The notes beneath the pieces were generated by a model. The model was not told where the DNA came from, searched no databases, and saw only the letters and a list, made by a program, of their open reading frames with translations. The position numbers were made by a program, and so were the translations under genes. DNA of 64,000 bases, taken from UBA4615 sp046046245 (GTDB lineage Bacteria > Pseudomonadota > Gammaproteobacteria > Burkholderiales > Burkholderiaceae_E). The stretch lies in the NCBI GenBank assembly GCA_046046245.1, contig JBJOKE010000069.1:1-64000 (forward strand). The letters are read 5' to 3'. Below are positions 51,638-60,105 of the stretch, one piece after another (within the stretch, counting starts at the first letter, position 1; each line of letters starts with the position of its first letter).

Positions 51638-52681
51638 TCAGCCCGGGAAATTGTCCTTGTTGGCCGCGGCCGAACGGGCCTCGGCCATCGAGATCTGGCC
51701 GCGGCGGACGAGATCGGTGAGGCACTGGTCGAGCGTCTGCATGCCGACCGACGCGCCGGTCTGGATCGCGGCGTTCATCTGCGCGATCTTGGCCTCGCGG
51801 ATCAGGTTCCGGATCGCGGGCGTGCCGATCATGATCTCGTGCGCCGCGACCCGGCCGCTGCCGTCCTTGGTCTTCAGCAGCGACTGCGAGATGACCGCCT
51901 TCAGCGACTCCGACAGCATCGCGCGGATCATCTCCTTCTCGGCGGCCGGGAACACGTCGATGATCCGGTCGATCGTCTTGGCCGCGCTCGAGGTGTGCAG
52001 CGTGCCGAACACCAGGTGGCCGGTCTCGGCCGCGGACATCGCCAGGCGGATCGTCTCGAGGTCGCGCAGCTCGCCCACCAGGATGATGTCCGGGTCCTCG
52101 CGCAGCGCCGAGCGCAGCGCGTTGTTGAACGACAGCGTGTGCGGTCCGACCTCGCGCTGGTTGATCAGGCAGCGCTTGGAGTCGTGGACGAACTCGATCG
52201 GGTCCTCGACCGTCAGGATGTGGCCGTAGACGTTCTCGTTCACGTGGTTGATCATCGCCGCCAGCGTCGTCGACTTGCCCGAGCCGGTGGGGCCGGTGAC
52301 GAGGACGAGGCCGCGCGGCTGCAGCGCCAGCTCGGCGAAGATCTTGGGCGCGTTCAGGTCCTCGAGCGACAGGATCTTGGACGGGATGGTCCGCATCACC
52401 GCGCCGGCGCCGCGATTCTGCTGGAACGCGTTGACGCGGAAGCGCGCGAGGCCCGGGATCGCGAACGAGAAGTCGCACTCCAGGTTCTCCTCGTAGTCCT
52501 TGCGCTGCGAGTCGTTCATGATGTCGTAGATCATCCCGTGCACCGCCTCGTGCTCCATCGGCGGCAGGTTGATCCGTCGGACGTCGCCATGCACGCGGAT
52601 CATCGGCGGCAGTCCCGCCGACAGGTGCAGGTCCGACGCCTTGTTCTTCACCGCGAATGCGAGCAGTTCCGCAATGTCCAT
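51638..52681 (-). CDS. pilT: Type IV pilus twitching motility retraction ATPase PilT
   Basis: 347-residue cytoplasmic ATPase that depolymerises pilin for twitching motility and DNA uptake. The start MDIAELLAFAVKNKASDLHL is typical. Walker A is GPTGSGKSTT near residue 130, followed by TVEDPIEFVH, Walker B DIILVGELRDLETIRLAM and the His box HLVFGTLHTSSAAKTIDRI; AIRNLIREAKIAQM near residue 290 is the AIRNLIRE motif needed for retraction. The start codon overlaps the divergent yggS start. pilT-pilU beside yggS is a widely conserved arrangement. Confidence 0.97.
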   Translation of the reverse strand: MDIAELLAFAVKNKASDLHLSAGLPPMIRVHGDVRRINLPPMEHEAVHGMIYDIMNDSQRKDYEENLECDFSFAIPGLARFRVNAFQQNRGAGAVMRTIPSKILSLEDLNAPKIFAELALQPRGLVLVTGPTGSGKSTTLAAMINHVNENVYGHILTVEDPIEFVHDSKRCLINQREVGPHTLSFNNALRSALREDPDIILVGELRDLETIRLAMSAAETGHLVFGTLHTSSAAKTIDRIIDVFPAAEKEMIRAMLSESLKAVISQSLLKTKDGSGRVAAHEIMIGTPAIRNLIREAKIAQMNAAIQTGASVGMQTLDQCLTDLVRRGQISMAEARSAAANKDNFPG

Positions 52682-53549
52682 GAATGCCTCGACGGCCGAC
52701 GCCGGTACCGGGATCCCCGATGCTAGGAACCCGCCGGGCGGCGCGCTCCCTTCCTCCGAAGACCCGTCCCCCGGTGCGACGGACGGTGCGACCGCGTTGC
52801 GGTCCCGCCACGATGCGGTGCGGGATCGGATCGCGGCGGCCGCACGGGCCCACGGACGCGCGCCGGACGGCGTCGTGCTGCTCGCGGTGAGCAAGACCTT
52901 CGACGCCGACGCGGTGCTGGCGCTCGCGGCCTGCGGGCAACGGGACTTCGGCGAGAACTATTTGCAGGAAGCGCTGCCGAAGATGGCAGCCGTTCGCGAC
53001 CGGTGGCCGACGGCAGCGTCCGGACGGTCGGATCCGGCCGATCCGCGCGCGGCCGCGCCGGCGGACGGACCCCTCTGGCACTTCATCGGACCGATCCAGT
53101 CGAACAAGACCCGGCCGATCGCCGAGGGCTTCGACTGGGTGCATTCGGTGGACCGGGACAAGGTCGCGCGCCGCCTGTCCGAGCAGCGCCCCGAGGGGGC
53201 GCCGCCGCTGCAGGTCTGCATCCAGGTCGACGTCAGCGGCGAGGCGACCAAGAGCGGCTGCGATCCCGACGAAGCGGTCGAGCTCGGACGGCTGGTGGCG
53301 ACGCTGCCGCGGCTGCGGCTGCGCGGCGTGATGGCGATCCCGGCGCCGCTCGACGAGCCGGCCGCGCAGCGCGCGCAGTTCGCGCGGGTGCGGGCGGTCT
53401 ACGAGCGGATGCGCGACGCGGGCCTGCCGGTCGATACGCTGTCGATGGGGATGTCGGGCGACCTGGAGGCCGCGGTCGCCGAGGGGGCGACGATCGTGCG
53501 GGTGGGGACGGCGCTGTTCGGGGAGCGAGCCGGGAAGCGGGCGCTGTGA
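52680..53549 (+). CDS. yggS: YggS family PLP homeostasis protein
   Basis: 289-residue (from this ATG) fold-type III PLP protein that keeps cytoplasmic vitamin B6 and keto/amino acid pools balanced. The PLP lysine is in LLAVSKTFDADAV; FGENYLQEALPK, WHFIGPIQSNKTR, LRLRGVMAIP and LSMGMSGDLEAAVAEGAT are signatures. About 40 residues of Pro/Gly/Ala-rich sequence precede the fold, and this ATG physically overlaps the pilT start codon. An in-frame TTG at 52797 would give 250 residues, nearer the usual 230, and leave room for a divergent promoter. An insertion near residue 115 (GRSDPADPRAAAPADG) is not conserved. Function sure, start uncertain. Confidence 0.9.
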   Translation: MNASTADAGTGIPDARNPPGGALPSSEDPSPGATDGATALRSRHDAVRDRIAAAARAHGRAPDGVVLLAVSKTFDADAVLALAACGQRDFGENYLQEALPKMAAVRDRWPTAASGRSDPADPRAAAPADGPLWHFIGPIQSNKTRPIAEGFDWVHSVDRDKVARRLSEQRPEGAPPLQVCIQVDVSGEATKSGCDPDEAVELGRLVATLPRLRLRGVMAIPAPLDEPAAQRAQFARVRAVYERMRDAGLPVDTLSMGMSGDLEAAVAEGATIVRVGTALFGERAGKRAL

Positions 53550-53798
53550 AGGACGGGTACAGACCGGCGCCCAGGCCGGCGTCCGCCGGGGTCCCGCTCT
53601 CGTGAGCCCGGGTGGGCCTCGGGAGCCCGCCGCATCGAGGCGGTCGCTGTGCCATCCGCGAGCGGTGCTCGCCGACATCCCGGATCCGCCATTCGAGGCC
53701 CGCTCCGCGGGCGGCGGACAGGGCTCGCAGGGACCCCTGCTGTGCCGGGCGGAACGCGCTCGCGCAGCGTGCGCCGCGCGTCCCCCGGCGCGTGCTCG

Positions 53799-54065
53799 TT
53801 ACGCCGCCATCCGCTTCAGCGCGGCGGACAGGCGGCTCTTGTAACGCGACGCCGCGTTCTTGTGGATGATCTTCTTGTCGGCGATCGCGTCGATCACGCT
53901 CTGCGAGGCGCGCAGCTGGGCGGTGGCGGCCGCCTTGTCGCCGGCGGCGACGGCCTTGCGGACCGACTTGATCGCGGTGCGCAGGCGCGAGCGCAGGCTG
54001 GAGTTGTGCGCGTTCTGCTTGGCGGCCTGGCGGGCGCGCTTGCGAGCGGAAGCGATGTTGGCCAT
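53799..54065 (-). CDS. rpsT: 30S ribosomal protein S20
   Basis: 88-residue basic helical protein that binds 16S rRNA. The sequence starts MANIASARKRARQAAKQ and contains NSSLRSRLRTAIKSVRKAV and NAASRYKSRLSAALKRM, diagnostic of S20. It is a single gene with its own promoter, divergent from murJ, a common betaproteobacterial arrangement. The 249-base gap to convergent yggS (53550-53798) holds only weak GC-rich dyads; the one nearest the stop (GCGCCG/CGGCGC arms) may terminate rpsT. Confidence 0.97.
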   Translation of the reverse strand: MANIASARKRARQAAKQNAHNSSLRSRLRTAIKSVRKAVAAGDKAAATAQLRASQSVIDAIADKKIIHKNAASRYKSRLSAALKRMAA

Positions 54066-54161
54066 GCGAAGATCTCTCGGTTGGTGCGTCGCGGCGCGGC
54101 CCTCCGGTCTGCCGGAGACGCCGCGCACCTTCGGACGCAGGAAAATTCGGGAAAGCCTTGA

Positions 54162-54191
54162 AGTATAAGACGTTTGCCGCATCGCCCGCAA
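54162..54191 (-). promoter_or_regulatory. Sigma70-type promoter of rpsT
   Basis: On the minus strand TTGCGG (54191-54186) and TATACT (54167-54162) are separated by 18 bases, about 97 bases upstream of the rpsT ATG. TATACT is a near-perfect -10 in an unusually AT-rich patch. It is the best sigma70-like promoter seen in the window and suits a strongly expressed ribosomal gene. Confidence 0.7.
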
Positions 54192-54225
54192 GTCGGCCCC
54201 GCGCCGCGTTCTCTGGGGCCGGCAC

Positions 54226-55785
54226 GTGAACCTGCTGCGATCGGCCGCGACCGTCAGCGGGCTCACGCTGCTGTCGCGGATCACCGGCCTCGTCCGAGAG
54301 ACGCTCACCGCGTCGATCTTCGGTGCGTCCGCGCTCACCGACGCGTTCTTCGTCGCCTTCCGGCTGCCCAACCTGCTGCGCCGGATGTTCGCCGAGGGCG
54401 CGTTCTCGCAGGCCTTCGTGCCGATCCTCGGCGCGGTCAGGGAGGGCGGCGACGAGACCCGCACGCGGGCCGTGATCGAGCACGTCGCCACCGTGCTCTT
54501 CTGGACCCTGGTGCTCGTCTCGGCGCTGGGCGTGGTCGCGGCGCCGGTGCTGGTCTGGGCGTTGGCCTCCGGCCTGCGCGCCGAGCCCGAGGCCTTCGCG
54601 GTCGGCGTCGTCATGACCCGCTGGATGTTCCCGTACATCCTGCTGATCTCGATGGTGGCGCTCGCCGCCGGCGTGCTGAACACCTGGCGGCGCTTCGCGG
54701 TGCCGGCGTTCACGCCGGTGCTGCTCAACCTGTCCTTCATCGGCGCGGCGCTCGTGCTCGCGCCCCGGTTCGACCCTCCGGTCTACGCGCTCGCAGCCGG
54801 CGTGCTGATCGGCGGCGTCGCGCAGCTCGCGATCCAGGTGCCGGCACTGATGCGCATCGGGATGCTGCCGAGGCTGTCGTTCGACCCGCGCCCGGCCTGG
54901 GCCGATCCGGAGGTCCGTCGGATCGTCCGCCAGATGGGCCCGGCGGTGCTCTCGGTGTCGGTCGCCCAGCTGAGCCTCATCGTCAACACCCACATCGCCT
55001 CCCGGATCGGTCCCGGCGCGGTCTCCTGGGTCTCGTACGGCGACCGGCTGATGGAGTTCCCGACCGCGATGCTCGGTGTGGCACTGGGCACGGTGCTGCT
55101 GCCGAGCCTGTCGCGCGCGAGCGCGGCCGGCCGCACCGACGAGTACGCCGCACTGCTCGACTGGGGGCTGCGGCTGGCGGTGCTGCTCGCGCTGCCCTGC
55201 ATGGCCGGGCTCGCGCTGATGGCCGAACCGCTGACCGCCCTGCTCTTCCACTACGGCCGCTTCGACGCGCACGATCTCGCGATGACCAGCCGGACGGTGC
55301 TCGCCTATTCGGTCGGGCTGCTCGGGCTGGTCGCGGTCAAGATCCTCGCGCCCGGCTTCTACGGCAAGCAGGACGTCCGCACGCCGTTCCGCATCGCGGT
55401 GATCGTGCTTGCGATCACCCAGCTGCTGAACCTGGCGTTCGTGCCCTGGCTGCAGCATGCGGGCCTCGCGCTGTCGATCTCGGTGGCCGCGCTCGCCAAC
55501 GCCGGCCTGCTGCTCGCCGGGCTGCTGCGCCGGGGCATCTACGTGCCGCAGCCGGGCTGGGTCGGCTTCGCGGCCCGCGTGGCGCTCGCGCTCGCGCTGA
55601 TGATCGCGCTGCTCGCCATGGCGGTTCCGCAGATCGACTGGGTCGCGATGCGCGCGCAGCCGCTGGCGCGGATCGCGCTCGCGCTCGGCCTGGTCGCGGC
55701 CGCCGCCGCCGTCTACCTGGGCACGCTGGCCGCGCTCGGCCTGCGCCTGCGCCAGTTCGTCCGCAGAACCGGAGATACCCGTTGA
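54226..55785 (+). CDS. murJ: Lipid II flippase MurJ
   Basis: 519-residue inner-membrane protein with 14 predicted helices of the MOP fold. It moves lipid II across the membrane for peptidoglycan synthesis. The start NLLRSAATVSGLTLLSRITG and FVAFRLPNLLRRMFAEGAFS near residue 45 carry the conserved arginines of the central cavity; VSWVSYGDRLMEFP near residue 260 and APGFYGKQDVRTPF near 370 are further signatures. The start is GTG. The stop overlaps the TTG start of proC. Divergent from rpsT. Confidence 0.96.
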   Translation: MNLLRSAATVSGLTLLSRITGLVRETLTASIFGASALTDAFFVAFRLPNLLRRMFAEGAFSQAFVPILGAVREGGDETRTRAVIEHVATVLFWTLVLVSALGVVAAPVLVWALASGLRAEPEAFAVGVVMTRWMFPYILLISMVALAAGVLNTWRRFAVPAFTPVLLNLSFIGAALVLAPRFDPPVYALAAGVLIGGVAQLAIQVPALMRIGMLPRLSFDPRPAWADPEVRRIVRQMGPAVLSVSVAQLSLIVNTHIASRIGPGAVSWVSYGDRLMEFPTAMLGVALGTVLLPSLSRASAAGRTDEYAALLDWGLRLAVLLALPCMAGLALMAEPLTALLFHYGRFDAHDLAMTSRTVLAYSVGLLGLVAVKILAPGFYGKQDVRTPFRIAVIVLAITQLLNLAFVPWLQHAGLALSISVAALANAGLLLAGLLRRGIYVPQPGWVGFAARVALALALMIALLAMAVPQIDWVAMRAQPLARIALALGLVAAAAAVYLGTLAALGLRLRQFVRRTGDTR

Positions 55786-56618
55786 ACGACCTCCTCTCGT
55801 CCGTCCGCATCGCCTTCGTCGGCGGCGGCAACATGGCCTCCGCGCTGATCGGCGGCCTGATCGCGCGCGGCGCGCTGCCCGGTCGCCTCGCGGCGATCGA
55901 CCCGTCCGACGCGCAGCGCGCCTCGCTTGCCGAGCGCTTCGGCATCGCCACCCATGCGGCGGCCTCGGCCGACGCACTGGCGGCCGATGTCGTCGTGCTC
56001 GCCGTCAAGCCGCAGCAGATGCGCGACGCGGTGGCGGCCGCAGCGCCGCACCTGCGCTCGACGCTGGTGCTGTCGGTCGCCGCGGGCGTGCGAGCCGAGG
56101 ACCTGTCGCGCTGGCTCGGCGGGCACGGGCGGATCGTCCGCACGATGCCGAACACGCCGGCGCTGGTCGGCCTGGGCGCGACCGGGCTCGCATCCCTGCC
56201 CGGTACCTCCGAGGCCGACCGGACGCTCGCCGAGGCGATCGTCGGCGCGGTGGGCATCGCGGTCTGGGTCGACGACGAGTCGAAGCTCGACGCGGTGACC
56301 GCGCTGAGCGGCAGCGGGCCGGCCTACGTCTTCCGGTTCATCGAATCGATGATCGACGGCGGCATCGCGCTCGGGCTGTCGGCCGAACAGGCGCGTCGCC
56401 TCGCGCTGCAGACCGCCCTCGGCGCGGCGACGCTCGCCTCGACCTCCGACGAGCCGCCGTCGGTGCTGCGCGAGCGCGTGACCTCGAAGGGCGGCACGAC
56501 CGCCGCCGGGCTGGCGGTGATGGCCGAACGCGGACTGCCTGCGACGGTGGCCGACGCGATGGCGGCCGCGTGCCGGCGCTCGGAGGAACTCGGCCGGGAG
56601 TTCGGCACGGGCGGCTGA
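55782..56618 (+). CDS. proC: Pyrroline-5-carboxylate reductase
   Basis: 278-residue NAD(P)H enzyme, last step of proline synthesis. The Rossmann start IAFVGGGNMASALIGGLI is at residues 10-27; VKPQQM near residue 73, RTMPNTPALVGLGATGL near 120 and the active-site region TALSGSGPAYVFRFIE near 170 follow. SKGGTTAAGL near residue 236 is the C-terminal signature. The most likely start is TTG at 55782, overlapping the murJ stop (TTGA) with GGAGA ten bases upstream. The next in-frame ATG is too far into the Rossmann fold. Confidence 0.94.
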   Translation: MNDLLSSVRIAFVGGGNMASALIGGLIARGALPGRLAAIDPSDAQRASLAERFGIATHAAASADALAADVVVLAVKPQQMRDAVAAAAPHLRSTLVLSVAAGVRAEDLSRWLGGHGRIVRTMPNTPALVGLGATGLASLPGTSEADRTLAEAIVGAVGIAVWVDDESKLDAVTALSGSGPAYVFRFIESMIDGGIALGLSAEQARRLALQTALGAATLASTSDEPPSVLRERVTSKGGTTAAGLAVMAERGLPATVADAMAAACRRSEELGREFGTGG

Positions 56619-56676
56619 GCGCGGCGCGGGCGGTCCCGCAGGCGGGCGACCCGCGCTCGAGGACCAGGGCCGCCGC

Positions 56677-57558
56677 TCAGGCGAGCACGTGATCCGCCAG
56701 GATCCCGGCGAACACCGCTGCGCCGAACCAGGTGTTGTGGTTGAACGCGCGGAAGCAGCCGGCCCGGTCGCGGTCGCGGATCAGCGTCCAGTGGTAGACC
56801 GCGATGCCGGCCGCGACCGCGAGCCCGACGTGGTAGGCAGGCCCGAGCTCCTCGATCCGCCCCACCAGCGCCAGCAGCGCGATCGCGGCCGCGTAGCAGG
56901 CCATCACCGCGGCCACGTCGAAGCGCCCGAAGGTGATCGCCGAGGTGCGGATGCCGATCTGCAGGTCGTCGTCGCGGTCCACCATCGCGTACTCGGTGTC
57001 GTAGGCGATCGCCCAGCAGACGTTGGCCGCGTGCATCACCCACGCGGACAGCGGCAGCGCCCCCTGCAGCGCGGCCCAGGCCATCGGGATGCCGAAGCCG
57101 AACGCGATGCCGAGATAGGCCTGCGGAATCGCGAGGAAGCGCTTGGTGAACGGATAGCTGCCGGCGAGGAACGCCGCGACGCAGGCGAGCGCCCAGGTCA
57201 GCCCGTTCATCGGGAGCACCAGCAGCAGCGAGACCAGCGACAGCCCGACGAACAGCGCCAGCGCCTCCGCGGGACGGATCAGGCCGGCGGTGAGCGGCCG
57301 GTCCTTCGTGCGCTCGACGTGCCGGTCGAAGTCGCGATCGGCCCAGTCGTTGATCGCGCAGCCGGCCGAGCGCATCAGCAGCGTGCCGACGCAGAAGGCG
57401 ATCAGCTCGTAGGTCGGCGGGCGACCGTGACCGGCGACGAACAGCGCCCACAGGGTGGGCCACAGCAGCAGCAGCGTGCCGATCGGCCTGTGCAGCCGGA
57501 GCAGGCGCGCGTAGAGCGACCAGCGCGGCTCCGGGGCGGCGGACGGACTCGCGTTCAC
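56677..57558 (-). CDS. ubiA: 4-hydroxybenzoate octaprenyltransferase
   Basis: 293-residue membrane prenyltransferase that attaches the isoprenoid tail in ubiquinone synthesis. The first Asp-rich motif is NDWADRDFDRHV near residue 70 and the second is EYAMVDRDDDLQIG near 190; the start LLRLHRPIGTLLLLWPTLWA is typical of UbiA. About nine helices. The start is GTG at 57558, overlapping the stop of the helix-hairpin-helix gene (GTGA). No ubiC is adjacent. Confidence 0.95.
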   Translation of the reverse strand: MNASPSAAPEPRWSLYARLLRLHRPIGTLLLLWPTLWALFVAGHGRPPTYELIAFCVGTLLMRSAGCAINDWADRDFDRHVERTKDRPLTAGLIRPAEALALFVGLSLVSLLLVLPMNGLTWALACVAAFLAGSYPFTKRFLAIPQAYLGIAFGFGIPMAWAALQGALPLSAWVMHAANVCWAIAYDTEYAMVDRDDDLQIGIRTSAITFGRFDVAAVMACYAAAIALLALVGRIEELGPAYHVGLAVAAGIAVYHWTLIRDRDRAGCFRAFNHNTWFGAAVFAGILADHVLA

Positions 57559-57947
57559 GGGCGGCCGGCCCCCTGGAGGCCACCCACGATGACGCGCGCC
57601 GGGGCCGTCGCGGCGGCCGCCGGTGTCGGCACGCCTGCGGCGGCCGTTCCCGGGCGCGACGCCGCCGCGACCGGCGGCGCGACGCCGACGGTCAGGCCCG
57701 CCGCAGCCAGCCGGCGCGCCTTGGCCTCGCCCACGCCCCTCACGCGGGCCTGCAGGTCGTCGAGGCTGCGGTACGGGCCCTTGCGGCGCTCGTCGACGAT
57801 CCGCTTCGCGATGGCCGGGCCGATGCCCGAGACCGACTCGAGCGCCTCGGCGGACGCGGTGTTCGCATCGACGGCAGCGAGGGCGGAGGCGGACAGCACC
57901 GCGGCGATCGCGGCGAGCAGGGCGTGCTGCAGGCACTTCGGCGGCAT
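57555..57947 (-). CDS. ComEA-like helix-hairpin-helix DNA-binding protein, secreted
   Basis: 130-residue protein with an N-terminal signal peptide (hydrophobic run about residues 8-25, ending ASALA) and two helix-hairpin-helix motifs, VSGIGPAIAKRIV and VRGVGEAKARRL, preceded by VDANTASAEALES, as in ComEA proteins that bind incoming DNA. Unlike short ComEA proteins it has a 45-residue Ala/Pro-rich tail. With pilTU elsewhere in the window it could take part in natural transformation; it might equally be a periplasmic DNA-binding protein of other use. It is coupled to ubiA by overlapping GTGA. Confidence 0.8.
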   Translation of the reverse strand: MPPKCLQHALLAAIAAVLSASALAAVDANTASAEALESVSGIGPAIAKRIVDERRKGPYRSLDDLQARVRGVGEAKARRLAAAGLTVGVAPPVAAASRPGTAAAGVPTPAAAATAPARVIVGGLQGAGRP

Positions 57948-58043
57948 GGCTCGGCGGCGGCGAATGGAGACCCGACCGACTCTAGCCGAGAGCCGGATCC
58001 GGACACACCCGGACGGACGGACTAGGCCGGACGTGCGCACCGC

Positions 58044-59234
58044 TCAAGCGCCCTCAGTCTCCAGCGCCTCGGTACGGCGCGGCGGATAGCTGTCCCAGTG
58101 GTTGCAGGCCGGGCACTGCCAATAGAAGCGGCGAGCCTTGAAGCCGCAGTGGCCGCAGACGAAGCGCGACAGCCGCTCGGCCTGCTTGCGGATCAGCGTG
58201 CCCGCGAGCGCGACGTCCGAGGTGGCCGGATCCGCCGAGCCGGCCTGCTTGCGCAGCTCGATCAGCGTCTCGAGGCCGAGGAGCGACGGGCTGCGCGCGA
58301 GCGCCTCGCGCAGCCATGCGATCGCGGGCTGCACGCCGTCGCGCCGCGCCCGGGCCTGGGCGAGCGCGCGCAGCGCGTCGACCGACGGATGCTCGGCCTG
58401 CACCACCTCGAGCCGCGCCAGGCCGGCGTCGAGCCGCCCCACCCGCTCGTGCGCCTGCAGCCAGCGTTCGCCGGTGAGCGCGAGGTGGGCGGGGCTGAGC
58501 CGCGCGAGTTCGGACCATGCGTCGATCGCGCCGTCGAAGTCGTCGGCCGCGAACGCGGCCTCGCCGCGCAGCAGCCAGGGCCGAGGGTGGGCACCGCCCG
58601 CCGCGAGCGCACGGTCGAGCTCGCGGCGCGCACGCTCGGCGCGGTCGGGCTCGGTGCCGGCGAGCGCCTGCTGCGCCAGCTCGCAGTGGAAGTGCGCGAC
58701 CAGGCCCGGGTGCTCGGCGCCGGCGTCGCGCTGCAGGCGCTGCGCGAGCTCGATCGCGCGCGGCCAGTCGCGGACCATCTGCGCGAGATCGAGCCGGTGA
58801 CGCAGCGCCGCGCCTGCATAACTGCTGCCCTCGAGACGGTTGAAGGCGTCCTCGGCGCGATCGAGCAGCCCGGCGCGCAGGAAGTCCTGTCCGAGCTCGA
58901 AGAGCGCGTGGTCGCGCTGCTCGCGCTGCAGGTCGGTGCGGGCGACCAGGCTCTGGTGGACGCGGATCGCACGGTCGGTCTCGCCGCGACGCCGGAACAG
59001 GTTGCCGAGCGCGAAGTGCAGCTCGACGGTCTCGGGGTCCAGCTTCACGACGTCGACGAAGGCATCGATCGCCTTGTCGGGCTGCTCGTTCAGCAGGAAG
59101 TTCAGCCCCTTGAAGTACGCGTCGGGCAGCCGCGACGACTGCCGGATCAGGTGGCGCGCGTCGATCCGGGACGCGACCCAGCCGAGCGCGAAGAACAGCG
59201 GGATGACGATCAGCCACCAGAGCTCGAATTCCAT
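58044..59234 (-). CDS. lapB: LPS assembly regulator LapB (YciM)
   Basis: 396-residue TPR protein anchored by an N-terminal helix (residues 4-22, LWWLIVIPLFFALGW). About seven TPR-like repeats follow, from YFKGLNFLLNEQPDKAIDAF onward. The C-terminal rubredoxin-type zinc site is formed by CGHCGF and CPACNHW near residues 363-380. LapB tunes LpxC breakdown by FtsH and so the amount of LPS. It lies 24 bases downstream of lapA on the same strand, the usual order. Confidence 0.95.
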   Translation of the reverse strand: MEFELWWLIVIPLFFALGWVASRIDARHLIRQSSRLPDAYFKGLNFLLNEQPDKAIDAFVDVVKLDPETVELHFALGNLFRRRGETDRAIRVHQSLVARTDLQREQRDHALFELGQDFLRAGLLDRAEDAFNRLEGSSYAGAALRHRLDLAQMVRDWPRAIELAQRLQRDAGAEHPGLVAHFHCELAQQALAGTEPDRAERARRELDRALAAGGAHPRPWLLRGEAAFAADDFDGAIDAWSELARLSPAHLALTGERWLQAHERVGRLDAGLARLEVVQAEHPSVDALRALAQARARRDGVQPAIAWLREALARSPSLLGLETLIELRKQAGSADPATSDVALAGTLIRKQAERLSRFVCGHCGFKARRFYWQCPACNHWDSYPPRRTEALETEGA

Positions 59235-59258
59235 CGTGGGGCGCTCCGGACCCGGTCG

Positions 59259-59597
59259 TCAGATGCCGCGCGGACCGGCGTCGGCGCGCCCGACCGCCCG
59301 CGCCGCGTCGGCGCTCGGCAGCGGCTCGGCGCGGGCGACGGCCTTCTCCGCTGCGCCGGCGTCGCGACGCATCCGCGACAGGTGGCGCCGCTGGCGCAGC
59401 ACCACCGGCATCGTCGCGATCACGCCGATCAGCGCGCCCGCGGCGAAGAAGAGGAAGAGGAACAGCACCATCGGCGCGCGCCACTCGAACTCGGGGATGC
59501 CGAAGAAGCGCAGCGTCGCCGTGTCGGTGTTCGACAGAGCGAACCCCATCATCACGAGGAAGAGCCCCAGCCGGAACAGCCAGCTCAGCACGCGCAT
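59259..59597 (-). CDS. lapA: LapA family inner-membrane protein
   Basis: 112-residue protein with two membrane helices: residues 5-23 (WLFRLGLFLVMMGFALSNTD follows the family pattern) and about 42-65 (PMVLFLFLFFAAGALIGVIA). A basic coiled stretch RRHLSRMRRD follows. LapA works with LapB in LPS assembly. It stands between ihfB and lapB in the standard order rpsA-ihfB-lapA-lapB. Confidence 0.9.
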   Translation of the reverse strand: MRVLSWLFRLGLFLVMMGFALSNTDTATLRFFGIPEFEWRAPMVLFLFLFFAAGALIGVIATMPVVLRQRRHLSRMRRDAGAAEKAVARAEPLPSADAARAVGRADAGPRGI

Positions 59598-59619
59598 CGG
59601 AGCGGCTCCGGGCGTGGGC

Positions 59620-59928
59620 TCAGCGCGTCGCGTCGTCGTCGGCGCGCGCGCGGACGTCGACCCGCTCGCGCAGTTCCTTGCCGGGCTTGAAGTGCGGCAC
59701 CCGCTTCTCGGGCACGTGCACGCGCTCGCCGGACTTGGGGTTGCGGCCGATGCGCGGAGGACGGTGCGACAGCGCGAAGCTGCCGAAGCCACGGATCTCG
59801 ATCCGGTGCCCGTCGGCCAGCGTCTTGGCCATCGCATCGAGGATGGTCTTCACCGCGAACTCGGCGTCCTTCGCCACGAGCTGCGGATACCGCTCGGCGA
59901 GCCGCGCGATGAGCTCCGACTTGGTCAT
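59620..59928 (-). CDS. ihfB: Integration host factor beta subunit
   Basis: 102-residue DNA-bending protein, partner of IhfA. The start MTKSELIARLAERYPQL, RIEIRGFGSFALSHRPPRIG and the beta-arm RNPKSGERVHVPEKRVPHFK are diagnostic. A C-terminal tail ARADDDATR is slightly longer than in E. coli. An upstream in-frame ATG at 59967 would add 13 residues; the internal ATG fits the family better. It lies downstream of rpsA. Confidence 0.96.
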   Translation of the reverse strand: MTKSELIARLAERYPQLVAKDAEFAVKTILDAMAKTLADGHRIEIRGFGSFALSHRPPRIGRNPKSGERVHVPEKRVPHFKPGKELRERVDVRARADDDATR

Positions 59929-60030
59929 CGTCCCGGGGGACTGCTGATCGTCGATGTCCATCGTCATGATCGTCGCTCGGCCAGAGGAAAGCCGCCGTTC
60001 GGCGGAGTCGAATCGGGTCGTTGGCTCGGC

Positions 60031-60090
60031 GGGACCGGTGCGTCGCCGCATCGGTCCCGTCGAACCGGTGGCGCCCGCGCGGGCGCCACC
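60031..60090 (-). terminator. Two hairpins in the rpsA-ihfB gap
   Basis: A 10-bp perfect stem with a GCGC loop spans 60067-60090 (GGTGGCGCCC / GGGCGCCACC), 15 bases after the rpsA stop. A second stem with arms GGGACCG and CGGTCCC spans 60031-60058. A smaller one (CCGCC-GTTC-GGCGG) is at 59992-60005. None has a T-run. They could terminate or attenuate transcription between rpsA and ihfB, or protect the rpsA 3' end. Confidence 0.5.
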
Positions 60091-60105
60091 GACGGTGCTA
60101 CACGA

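Noticed and set aside
53550..53798. Possible small gene or tRNA between yggS and rpsT
   Set aside because: No cloverleaf can be drawn, and the short open frames there are Arg/Ala-rich with no family match or ribosome site.
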